DNA of 64,000 bases from the NCBI GenBank assembly GCA_035771175.1, contig CM069600.1:3389210-3453209 (forward strand), given 5' to 3'. Below the pieces are notes generated by a model. The model had not been told where the DNA came from. It ran no database searches and was given only the letters and a program-made list of their open reading frames with translations. The first letter of the stretch is position 1; each line of letters starts with the position of its first letter. The position numbers and the translations under genes were made by a program. Positions 11,201-21,243 of the stretch are shown here, in pieces. The stretch is from Paratinospora sagittata (Eukaryota; Streptophyta; Magnoliopsida; Ranunculales; Menispermaceae).

Positions 11201-13434
11201 TTTATACTATTTAAACAACTATTTATTTAATTAATCTATTAATTGTGCCCTTCTATGATAAGATTTCCCTTTAAAAAATATTTTGGTTTTGTACTTTTCA
11301 AACATGCATCGTTGCCTTCAACCCTAATTGAAATATATAGTGTAAACTTACTTTCTCATTTAACACACTAGTAAGTCATTTTGGTTTTATACTATTTAAA
11401 CAACTATTTATTTAATTAATCTATTAATTGTGCCCTTCTATCATGAGATTTCCCTTTAAAAACTACTTTGGTTTTGTACTTTTCAATGCACCGTTGCCGT
11501 CAACCCTAATTGAAATATATAGTGTAAACTTGCTTTCTCATTTAACACACTACAACTTTATCAAGTACAGAACCACATGAAAAGGGTGCAAAGTTTACAT
11601 ATCACAATCCAAGAAGAAAATCACATTTCACAAATCACTATACATTAGCTTTAATAAATCCCTATCCCTCTCCATACCACATCATGATTCTCCACTAAAT
11701 GATTGACACTCAAACAAGAGTCATTACCCATCATAGTGTTGCACCTTGCACTTTGTGCTAGCAATTTGGATGCTACAAGCACACAAATTACCAAATGTTG
11801 GTCACTTTTACCAATCTCAATACGCTATGACAGACACACAACTCAACTCAATAAAGCCTTTTTTCCAACTACATGAAGTGGGCTGAATGAATCAGCTGAC
11901 ACATACAACTGATATATAGTAATAATAATCTCACCTTCTTAGTCAACCTCTAGACTAGAGTAAAAGCTATCAAACCTCGTCTCCCAATAGAACACAAACA
12001 TGCCATTCCCTATGAATCTACTAGTTTGTTTAGTAACTTTACTTATTCTCTACTTGAACTTTAAAATAGATCTTGATTGTAGTAGGGATTTGGCTCTAAT
12101 ATAATAAGATAAAAATTATAGCTCATCTTTCTAGAAGGTTATTATATCTTTGGATTCTCTACTTCTATTTAAAGCTAGAGGTCGTTAATATATTTATCAA
12201 ACAATAGACGTACCCAATGCATGAGGCTCCAAGCTATCTTCTTCAAGCTAATTGGAAAGATAAATGTTACACGGGGGAAATCCAAGACTCTGTTAATGTG
12301 TTCCATGCTATCCATCATAATAGTATTAGAAAACTATTTCTAACCAATATTTAACCACAATCTCAAGATCTGATGAGAACTATATGGGTATATTGATAAT
12401 TGGAAAATCAAAACAGTGGCAGTGCACCCTTTTCCCAATAAGCACAAACTAATGCACAAGAATGAATTCTAATTTTTTTTTTTTTTTAATTCTAATATTA
12501 GATCAACAGAGATAAAGATTTTTACTTCAATTTATGAGCCGGGTTGTTAGATTCACAAACAACTTCGAATTCAGAATGCCTTCCTTCATGATCCACTCAT
12601 TATGCCTATCAAAAAGACTTCATCAACAAAAAGAGGTATCCTTAATCATGGTTTCACAATTACAACAATTCTCAAAGGTTTGAATTTTAAAAATCTTGTA
12701 CCAACTAATAATACATCTGGCTCTTCAACTATCAATCTAATGGCGTCGTTCTATTTTATTTTATTTTTGGGGGGATTCTGTCGGATCTAAAAATCTCAAC
12801 TCTTTACTCTTAAAACTTGTTTATTACAACCTACTGATACGGTGTATTTCAAAACACCAAAATTTAATTCCTAAACCCTTAGTCCTAATACAATTATTAA
12901 CTCCTAATTTCTCAACCTAACACAAACTCAACCTTCTAATTCGACACATCTCAAATTCATAATTCCTAATTAGACACAAACTCTAACATTGTATAATCTA
13001 AATTATTTCTAATTCCAACAGATTCACGGTGATGATTTTCTCTTGCTCATCATAAGTAATAGAAATAACATCATTCAAACTTGCACCTTAAATCGACATT
13101 TATTAAAAAAAAAAAAAAAAAAATCTACAGAGAATTTACTAAACTTGTATCTTATAGAGGTGTTGTGTCGTGGATGAAAAACACATTTATAAAAGCAATC
13201 ATATTTGAAAACACGTATTAATAATAAGGAAAAAGTAATAAAAATATACAGAATAGTAATTTAATAACAATTAGAGAGAAAAGAGAAGCGAACCAGATCT
13301 TTGAAGATGAGAAAAGCGATGAAGAAGAAGAGGAAGAAGAGGATCTCGAACTCTGCTAATCGAACGAAAGCGAACACACCGTTCACTGCTCGAGTCAACA
13401 ACGACTCGTTTCGATCATTCCCCCGCGTCGCCAT
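2278..13434 (-). CDS. 68-residue single-pass membrane protein, two exons
   Basis: Exon 1 (13294-13434) encodes MATRGNDRNESLLTRAVNGV followed by a long hydrophobic segment (about residues 30-44) and ends in FKDL at a GTTCGC donor. Exon 2 (2278-2343) follows a TTTTGCAG acceptor and encodes TSRPEYNQILVKKPGG, then DDFWS and TAA. Both junctions are phase 0, giving 47 + 21 = 68 residues. From memory this matches a conserved family of tiny plant membrane proteins of unknown function, with a charged N-terminus, one membrane segment and a short tail ending near LVKKPGG plus aromatic residues. Homologues I recall end in WWPY, and the FWS ending here differs. The 10.95 kb intron is extraordinary for so small a gene. 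It contains a complete LINE (2531-8894) and a 185 bp tandem array. The gene is likely functional if that intron is removed. Function unknown. Confidence 0.78.
2520..2530 (+). repeat. LINE target-site duplication, left copy
   Basis: AAGTCTAAATA is repeated exactly at 8895-8905, directly after the poly(A) tail. The pair delimits the LINE insertion. Confidence 0.8.
2552..5079 (+). pseudogene. LINE ORF1 remnant
   Basis: Translation begins at ATG 2552 and stays open to 3295. The frame then breaks and resumes in pieces (3305-3577, 3703-3906, 3925-5079). The first part contains a basic N-terminus and a globular segment (VNMDAGKFCWLAKAVAEAGG, then FFILLE and GHFLRI) like the N-terminal domain of plant L1 ORF1 proteins. 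The last piece is low in recognisable motifs and contains a G-run at 4920-4933. The protein would bind element RNA in an intact relative. It is non-functional here. Confidence 0.65.
5127..8766 (+). pseudogene. LINE ORF2 remnant: endonuclease, reverse transcriptase, zf-RVT
   Basis: The frame starts MMNILSWNIRGCGAK, the typical start of the apurinic-type endonuclease. In-frame stops follow at 5172-5174, at 5349-5351 (where WDS is expected) and at 5742-5744. A frameshift near 6355 moves into the reverse-transcriptase frame, which holds the finger and palm motifs and the catalytic LQFADDTLIF (near 7180-7210). A TGA at 7499-7501 interrupts FLSK-GRLTLIKSVLDALP. The C-terminal zf-RVT region (IWKAHVPSKVKFLGW, then CYLCRQDLESAGHL) follows, with one more frameshift near 8610 before the end at 8766. 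It lacks an RNase H domain, unlike the LINE fragments near 31.5 and 34 kb. Confidence 0.85.
8895..8905 (+). repeat. LINE target-site duplication, right copy
   Basis: AAGTCTAAATA, identical to 2520-2530. It follows the poly(A) tail and one T. Confidence 0.8.
8906..10816. other. Intron sequence, no gene seen
   Basis: AT-rich intron of the 68-residue protein gene. Around 10300-10380 there are short repeats of the CCTTGAGG/CCTCAAGG type, which recur near 14575-14630 and 15720-15790. They look like decayed dispersed repeats. No reading frame or RNA gene is supported. Confidence 0.5.
10817..11553 (+). repeat. Tandem array, four units of about 185 bp
   Basis: Units start at about 10817, 11002, 11186 and 11371 with spacings of 185, 184 and 185 bp. 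Each reads CTAAGTCATTTTGG..., then TTTAATTAATCTATTAATTG, then CCCTTCTATGATAAGATTTC, and closes with GCTTTCTCATTTAACACACTA. Units differ by only a few bases. The length is typical of plant satellite monomers, but this is an isolated four-copy array inside an intron. Confidence 0.9.
11554..13293. other. Intron sequence, no gene seen
   Basis: AT-rich intron of the 68-residue protein gene, with T- and A-runs near 12473-12486 and 13106-13123. No coding or RNA feature could be supported. The open frame at 12602-12790 matches nothing I recognise. Confidence 0.5.
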
Positions 13435-13611
13435 TTTCTGTCTACTATTCTTCTTCTTCTTCTTCACAAATCACACATCTTTCTTATTGTCAAATCACGA
13501 ACGAACATGACGCGCTTATTAAATTATGGTTTATCTTAAGATCTCACAACAACGGGTCCGTCATTCATTGGACTGCAGGTTAAGAGGTCACCGGTACGAA
13601 CCCGGTTAGGC

Positions 13612-13633
13612 TCTCTCTCTCTCTCTCTCTCTC
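13612..13633 (+). repeat. CT microsatellite upstream of the 68-residue protein gene
   Basis: About eleven CT units lie some 180 bp upstream of ATG 13434 (minus strand), so they fall in the promoter or 5' UTR as a GA tract in the sense direction. Confidence 0.8.
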
Positions 13634-14407
13634 ATTATCCAATCCAAATTAATTCCTTGAGCCTTAGTTATTCTAGTGGAAACACTTCCCAAGAATTGAA
13701 CGTGATCTCGTTTTACATTTATATCACTCAAACACATAATTTCTTCTTCTTCTTCTTTTTTTTTTCCCTTAATTCTTAACAAACTAAAAATCACTGCAAA
13801 TGAACTGAATTCTCTCTATCTTGAAAGAATAATTGTTTTTTTTTTCTTTTTTCAGTAGGATAATTTCTTATTTACATGATGTTGTTATAAACCTATTTTT
13901 GAGAACAATAATACATACCAAACATGCCTTTGATGACTACGTTTTCGTGCTAGATTATATATATATATATATATATATTCTTTAATGTTTTCATTGGGTG
14001 GACTGTGGAGTAAAGGATTTTTCATATATTTTTCTACTGTACATTTCGTGACTAGGTTTCAATTAATACCCTGATAAATTACCACCAAACATCAAGGGTC
14101 TTATCTTACTTAGCCCCTAGTGAGCCAGATATATGACCCACTTGCCCACCTTGTATAGAAAATTTCAAAATATTGAAATGGTCAATTATTGCCAAAACCC
14201 CAAACCAATGAAAGATTTTTATTTTTTTATTTTTTTATTTTTTTTAAGCATCCTCTTCAAGAATTTTTTTTAAAAAAAAAGGGTACTTGTTCCCAGTAGA
14301 GATCTCTGCAGTAAGGAAACACAAGAAGATTGTCAACAGCAATGCTTCAACAACAGAGTACAACCAAAATAAAAATAAAAATGAGAACTAGCTGCAGAAA
14401 TTCTCTA

Positions 14408-16489
14408 TCATAAAGCATTTATCATCCTCTTCATCTCAGCAGACCTCCTAGCATCAGGCTCTTCGATTGCTCTCTCCGTCAATACATGCTTAATTCGACA
14501 CATTGACTTCCTCACCTGCATCATCATAATACACCAACGTCTTCTTTCACGCTATAAATATATATATAAAAAATGTGAGGCTTACGCCTCATGCTGCCTC
14601 AAGGCTTGCATCTTGCCTCATAAAGGTAAACTATCTCAATTACACCCAACTCTTTTTTAAACTTTGATTTAATCCATTGATAATTTATGCCACAATTTTG
14701 AGAATGCAAGTCAATATATAATTCTAAATGCTTTCCTTTCCTACACAGGATCAAATCTTACATTGGAAAACTAATATCCACTAATACGAGTGTACCACAA
14801 ATCTGTCAACAAAATTTTCCTCGTAATAAATAGCATCATGAAGAATACATGCATTTCAACCAGGCTAAAATTAAGACCTAGGTAATGCTCGTAATCCCCA
14901 GAGAGGTTCACAAAAAATAATTTGAGGGCCAAATTGATTAATACTTAGAAGAATGACATACCTTGGGTAGACGCTCCGGGTTAGGAAATCGTAGATTTTG
15001 TGCATTGAGCATTTGGCGTTGGGTCATAAGCATGTTTTTCTCCTTCAGAAGAACATACCAAAGCTTGTTAAGATCATCCCAAGACTTGAAGCGCAATTCA
15101 GAAGCCTTCCAACTACGACCTAAACAAGATTAAGGATTAAGATGCTAATGTAAGCTATAGAAATATCTTTGTTAAAATATGTTGAGATATAAAACTAAAA
15201 TCTCAATGCAAGCAAGTTGTTCTACTTCTCATTCGCACACAAGGCCATATTTTAGCACCAAGACCTCTTTAGAACTCTAAAACTTTCTGGAAGCATTGAA
15301 AAAGGTGGAAAGACATTTTCATATGCATTAAAAATAATAGCACAAGTGGCCACTGGTAAGTGTAGAAGTGTAGCAAGGTAATTTGTATGATACATTAGAT
15401 ACTAGAAAGCCCTGTTAGATGCATCGAGACTAAGGGACGAAAAGTGTTCATTAAAACTGATGATGTTAAACAATCAAAGGAAAATCCAATTTCACACTTC
15501 TTGTTAGACTAAGATAAATGAGGTAAAAGAGTCTCAACTATAAACGAGTACATGTGCATATAGCCCAGAAGAGTCATTTGGCAAGTTATTAGATAATAAA
15601 CATATGAAGAATGTCAATTTAGGAGAGAATAATAGCATCAATAAGATTGGGCATTGAGAAAAATAATGATAGGAAAGGCATTACGACCATGCAGTATTAC
15701 AGTAAAGGTAGATTAGTCAAGGTGAGCCTTAGGCGTGTGCTCGAGGCATGGCTAGAAGTAGGGCACACATATTATGCCTCAAAATTGGAAAAGCAAGGGG
15801 AAACAACTTGGGCATGTGACTAAGTGCGACTCAGTTTCTTGTTCACCCTCTTTTTCAGAACCATTTAAACATTAAATAAACATTATATTATATATATTTT
15901 TCTCACTTTTCTTTCATAATAGATACATAAAACATTATATAGAACAAAAAACATCAATGAAAACTAGTGTGGTGTTGCTTATAACAACACCTTGTTGGTG
16001 TTCTAACAGCAACAGAGTTGGTACTTCAGCAACAGTGCAAGCACTACTAAGATAACAACACCTTGTTGGTGTTCTAACAGCAACAGAGTTGGTACTTCAG
16101 CAACAGTGCAAGCACTACTAAGGCAAAACAAACAAGTTGTTGTTGCAAGAGCATCATAGCCACTATTATTTGTGTATTGCTAATTGTTCCTGCTCTAATG
16201 TTTCTGCCTCAACTCAAATTTAAACATCTGAATATTGTCCACAGTTAGTCACCAAAAAAAGGAATAGGTTACACTCAAACTCCCTATGTAACATGACAAG
16301 GTACTAAAGGACCGCATATGTACCATAGACAACAGGTTTGTCCTCATCCTGACTTCTTTCAGCCTCAAAAAACTCTTCCAGAGGATTGTAAACTTTTCGA
16401 GATGAAGTTGTACTAGCAGCAGCAGTAGTAGATGCTTCAGATCGAGCTGCGGCAAAGAGTGTCCTCCCCAAAATCCTTGACAGAAACAT
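14408..16489 (-). CDS. Mitochondrial ribosomal protein uL29m (L47 family), three coding exons
   Basis: The coding exons are 16324-16489, 14962-15119 and 14408-14515. Each is bounded by clean GT/AG signals, and the phases (one base over, then 0) fit a 143-residue protein. Exon 1 encodes the presequence [20 protein letters not shown] and the junction [20 protein letters not shown]. Exon 2 encodes [20 protein letters not shown], then [19 protein letters not shown], the helical L29 core. Exon 3 encodes [19 protein letters not shown] and a basic end KRMINAL. This is the plant mitochondrial large-subunit L29/L47 protein, which packs near the ribosomal exit tunnel. Length and motif order match the family. 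An acceptor at 16506-16507 precedes the ATG by 16 bases, so a non-coding 5' exon must lie upstream. Intron 2 carries a 71 bp duplication. A damaged copy of exon 1 lies at 25197-25350. Confidence 0.92.
15981..16122 (+). repeat. 71 bp direct tandem duplication in the uL29m intron
   Basis: Two near-identical copies (15981-16051, 16052-16122) contain AACAACACCTTGTTGGTGTT and CAGCAACAGTGCAAGCACTA. They lie between coding exons 1 and 2 of the ribosomal protein gene. Confidence 0.85.
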
Positions 16490-17023
16490 CTTGATTGCCA
16501 AATTCCTGCAATTAAATCCAACAATCAAATATATTTCTTCAAGTGATTGTTTGAAACAATTGCAAAAGATTTTCCAACTATGTCCAAATGAACTTCTGGT
16601 CCTCCATTTTGCTTTTTTGGAGTTATGGTTAAAAAAAAAAAAAGAGTGTTTAGGAATGGTGTTCACATTTACAAGCTCTTTGATTTATGTATGTAAATTA
16701 TTAATTCAAGGCAAATGGTGGCCAATGTTTATTGGCCTATCTAGTAAGTGGACATAAGTATAAGTCCGAGTCATATGACTTTTATAATAAATAGATAAAG
16801 ACAAACTCCTTACAATGCACTCACATCTGACTAAGTCTAGAATTAGGTTTTAGCATGAATGAAGTGGTTTTTCAAAAGCCTTTAGAGTATAGGGTTGAAC
16901 CATACTTTAGGCACTAGATTGTCATAAAGGAAAAAAAAAAGAGAAAGAAAAAAAGAAAGAAAAAGAAATAAAAAGAAAAAGGAAGTAAATTATAGTGTGA
17001 TGACTAGCATTTCTGAACTTAGA

Positions 17024-17570
17024 GTTGGCAAGGAATTTCGGGGAACACGCCTCAGCAAACGAGGACTTTGAAATTGGATATCGCTCTAAGGAAATGCGGC
17101 AACTTGGGAACTTATGGTTGGTAAGGAATCTCGGGGAACTCGCCTCAAGAAGCGAGGACTTTGAGATTGGATATCACTCTAAGGAAACAAGGCATTTTGG
17201 GACTTAGTGTTGGTAAGGAATCTCGGGGAACACGCCTCAACAAGCGAGGACTTTGAGATTGTATGCCACGTTAAGGGAATAGGGCATCTTGGGAACTTAG
17301 AATTGGTAAGGAATTTCGGGGTACTCGCCTCAGTAAGCGAAAACTTTGAGATTGGATATCACTCTAAGGGAACAGGGCCTCTTTTTGGGGAATTGGAGTT
17401 GGTAAGGAATCTCGGAGAACACGCCTCAGCAAGCGAGGACTTTGAGATTGGATATCACTCTAAGGGAACAGGGCCTCTTTTTGGGGAATTGGAGTTGGTA
17501 AGGAATCTCGGAGAACACGCCTCGGCAAGCGAGGACTTTGAGATTGGATGTCACTCTAAGGATCCAAAAA
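17024..17570 (+). repeat. Minisatellite, six units of 92-96 bp
   Basis: Units begin at about 17024, 17117, 17209, 17302, 17398 and 17494 with TTGGTAAGGAATCTCGGGGA. Each contains CACGCCTCAGCAAGCGAGGA and GATATCACTCTAAGG. The last two units are 96 bp, stay in one frame and translate to LVRNLGEHASASEDFEIG, then HSK. Earlier units shift frame. The longest open frame is 17207-17734. I treat it as a repeat, probably internal to a decayed retroelement, rather than as a gene. Confidence 0.85.
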
Positions 17571-18562
17571 CCCAAAATGAATCTGCCAAGGACATACCTA
17601 GTTTAGACCGAAGTTTGGTTTGGCTAAGTACTTTTTGGTATAAGGGAGATCACTTCATCTTTTCAAAAAATCGAAGTTCTAGACCCAAGTCAGAAATCAC
17701 TTTACACAAGGAGTTAGAATTTATCTTGCATTAAAAGGGTTCTATGCCTCAAGACTTTGAAAATTTTCATGAATTGGATGGCTCATAAACACTGTCACCT
17801 ATTCCTTGGATTCATAACTATAATACTTAATAAATAGGTTTGTGAAAGTGAACACAGGTGTAGTGGGGAAGTAGTCCTTGATAAAAAATTTATTACAATT
17901 TTTGGTACTACACTAGCAAAACGCTAGTGGGGGAGTGTGATGAAATCACAATTTTGTCTATTTTTATCTCATGTTTATGTGTTTTTAGTTTAGAAAAGAG
18001 TTGGGAAAGAGAAGAAAGGTGAGAAAATAACAGTAAATTTCCTCTTGTTTGAATTGCATAGTATTTTGGTCATTTTAGGCCATTAGAGGGGGGAGGCTTC
18101 AGTTGCAACATCTCTTTATCAGGTCATTGGCTTTTAAAAACATTGATCTTGGACAATAAATTTTGGTTTTTATGTTAGTCTACTTGGTCTTTCTAAAGTT
18201 TATTTTAACATTAACAGAAAGTCTTTTTGTGGTATTTTAATTTCTGAATTTACCGATTTAAAGTTGCATGTCATTTAGGTTTGAGCTTAGGTTTTTGCAT
18301 AGCCTAGGGTTTTCATTATTTAAAATCTCAGGATATAGTTTTTTCTTTTGAAGCCTTTAATTTACTGTCACTATAAAGTTGTTGAATTTCATAAAATCCC
18401 CAATGTTAGGGTTGTTGGTTCCAATTTTGTTTTTTTAAGTTTTGATGTTTTTGGACTTTCGATCTCTTGAGAAACTTATCTTTTCTTTTGCTCCTATTGT
18501 TGAGAGCTCCTTTGTCTCTATAATATATAAACTCACTTGTCCCTGCATGTCATATATATATA
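17571..18562 (+). mobile_element. Possible 3' remnant of a Gypsy-like LTR element
   Basis: The sequence GCTAGTGGGGGAG at about 17925-17937 resembles a polypurine tract. It is followed by TGTGATGAAATCACAATTTT, which resembles the start of an LTR. The preceding CACTAGCAAAACGCTAGTG is a short palindrome. No coding remnant, second LTR or target duplication was found, so this is an inference from layout only. Confidence 0.3.
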
Positions 18563-21243
18563 TGGGTGGACCTTGGTCCGTAAAACAACTTATTTAAATG
18601 ACCTTGTTATCTATAACCTTTGTAATCATTTTGTGTTGTTGAATTTCTTCTGATTAGCAGCTATTATGGTTGATTTTTTTTTTTTCCCTTGACGGAATCT
18701 AAAAAGCAGCACTATTAGTGATTTTGCTACTATCACATGGATCTTTCTTCATAGCTAAATCCTATTGGTAAGGAAAACAAGAGGCTTCGAGAATGACTAA
18801 TAAATATGTGCTTGTACATCACAATATTATGATAGGAATGCACATGGTTTGTCTATTTATTATTCATCCATTTACTTTTTGTCGTTCTCTATCAATTGAT
18901 TTTTGAACACTTCCTTGCTAAAATTTCTCTTATGGTTTTGCTATTCGAACTTTGGATATTGCGTGAATATGCATTATTACTTGACAATAAGTGTAGACTC
19001 AATTCCTTCATCAATTTTTTTCCTCTATTTGAAGGTTGTATTTTTGAAATTGTATCACTTGATTACATTTGGATAGCTTTGTTTTGTTTCATAATCACTT
19101 TTTGTAAAACGAACTTATTGACTTGGCTCTTCTACCTTCAATTGTCATGTTTTTTCATTAGTAAAACTCCTTGATGAATTGTTCATTTCATTTCTTAAGG
19201 AAGTATCTTGTGTTGTTATTAGAAAGGTCTTTCGTTGCTAGAAGTGCAAGGAGCAGTTTTATGGTGCTCTTTTATGGCTAACAATAATATTGTTGTTATG
19301 ATTATTTTGTAGTATTTAAGAACTTATGTGGATAATCAATGAAAAACCTAACAATTTGTATTATGTTTTACTTTTTAGTGCTTATTTTGCATATGGTTTT
19401 GTGGTAATGTTTTTTTTAAGACTTCCTAATACATTGTTTTTCCTTTATTTAGAGTTTTTTTTAAAAAAAAAAAAAAATTAAATCTAAATGTTTTGAAATT
19501 TTAAATAAGATAGCTTCTTGGAGGCGTGAATAGCGCCTCCCATAGGTGTTGTAGAAAAGAAAGAAAAAAAAAAGAAAAAGAAAAACAGAGGTGTATTTCT
19601 ATAACAATAGAACATGGCTCGTAAAGGTTTCTAAAACACCTCTAATTTGTAGGTAGAGAGTTTTTTTCAATTAGTTGTTTAAAAAAGTGCCTCATGGAGG
19701 TGTTTCTTAAACGCCTCCAAATCGTTCATGTTGAAAACAAGAAATGCCTTGTTTGATAATTTACTTTGGAGGCATAAAAAATTCCTCTCATCTTGTGTTT
19801 TTGAAACTTAATAGTTAATATTTTTCATTTTGATATTATCTAGCTCACATAAAGTAGTAATCTTCTACTATTTTTTTTTGTCCTACTTCAATATTTATCT
19901 AGTTCTTTTATACCACATATATATGACATGCAGGGACAAGTGAGTTTAGGTACACAAGTGAAGTTATTACTATTAATAAGGTGTTTTGGCTAAACAACTG
20001 AAAGGGGGAAAATTTAACTTAAAGCACCCTCCCTCCTCAAAGGGAAGCTATATCTCTAATTCTCTTTTGTTCACATGCCCTTCTGCTTTCAGGTCCCCTT
20101 TAGTTGTCTATTCAATTCCTTGATCATTATTTTTTCCCCTATTTGAAGATTTTGTTGTTTTTGAAATTGTATCACTTGATGTCATTTGGATAGCTTTGTT
20201 TTGTTTCACTGTCACTTTTTGTAAAACGCTCTTATTTACCTTCAATTGGCTTTGTTTTTTCATTAATAAGACTGCTTGGTGAATCTTTCATTTCATTAGA
20301 AAGCTCCTCTGTTGCTATGAGTGCAAAGAGTTGTTTTATGCTACTCTTTTTTGGCTAAGGGAACAATAGTGTTACTGCTACGATTATTCTTTGAATAATA
20401 AATCAAAAGCCTAACAGTTTATGTAGGTTTAAAGTTTTGTTAGACTTCCTAATACATTGTTTTCCTTTACTTTGAGATTTTTTTTAAAAAATTTAAATGT
20501 AAATATTTCCAAGCTTTTATTAATCTAGCTTCTTGGAGGCGTGAAAATAACGCCTCCCATAGGTGTTTGGAAAAAAAACATAGAGGTGTATTTCTATAAC
20601 AATAGAACATGGCTCTTAAAGGTGTGAAAAACACCTCTAGTTTGTAGTTAGAGAAAATGCCTTGTGGAGGCATTTCCAAAACGCCTCCAATTCGTTCATA
20701 TAAAATAATGCCTTCTTTGATAATTTATTTCGTCTTCCATCTTTGTTTTTTTTTAATTATATTTTGTAATCCTTCTTTAACATCTTTTTTTTTTTTTGTT
20801 TCTATTGCTTCATTTTGCTTTCCATTTGATTTAATTCAACTAAAGATGCTAAGTAATGTCAGGGTTGTTGGTTTGAACTTTGAATCCCCCCCTCTGTCGC
20901 TATAAGTTTAAGGAGCAGTTCTATGCTATATTTTTTTTTTTGGTTAAGGAAAACAATATTGTTGCTTCTATGATTATTTTGAAGTATTCAAGTACTTCTG
21001 TGGATAATAAATCAAAAGTCTAACAATTTATATCAACTTTTCTTTAGTGCTTATTTAGTATATTATTTTTTGGATAAGTTTTTTTTAGACTTCCTAATAC
21101 ATTTTTTTGAGTTTTTGGCTAAAAAATAAAATAAAATAAAATCTAACTAGTCTGTAGTTCTTTAATTAAGTTAGCTTCTTGGAGACGTGAATAACGCCTC
21201 CCATGGGGGGTTTAGAAAAAAAAAATAGAGGTGTATTTCAGTA
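18563..21243 (+). repeat. Left arm of a ~2.7 kb inverted repeat
   Basis: From GGGTGGACCTTGG (about 18563) to GAGGTGTATTTCAGTA (about 21243), the sequence matches the reverse complement of 61079-63785 with only scattered differences (roughly 95% in the stretches I compared). The arm is built from three diverged units, each ending in GCTTCTTGGAGGCGTGAATA(A/G)CGCCTCCCAT and a GAGGTGTATTTCTATAACAA block. Such short GGAGGCG/CGCCTCC hairpins resemble subterminal repeats of CACTA-type transposons, but no CACTA terminus is visible. It contains no convincing gene. Confidence 0.9.

Noticed and set aside
10817..11553. CRISPR-like array
   Set aside because: The repeats are direct, gapless 185 bp units in a plant genome. 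There are no short repeats with unique spacers.
12602..12790. 62-residue plus-strand ORF
   Set aside because: AT-rich intron sequence with no motif, no splice context and no repeat relation.
18896..19174. Hydrophobic ORF also seen at 63103-63309
   Set aside because: It recurs only because the arms are copies of each other. Composition is AT-rich, it is not preserved in all three internal units, and no family is recognised.
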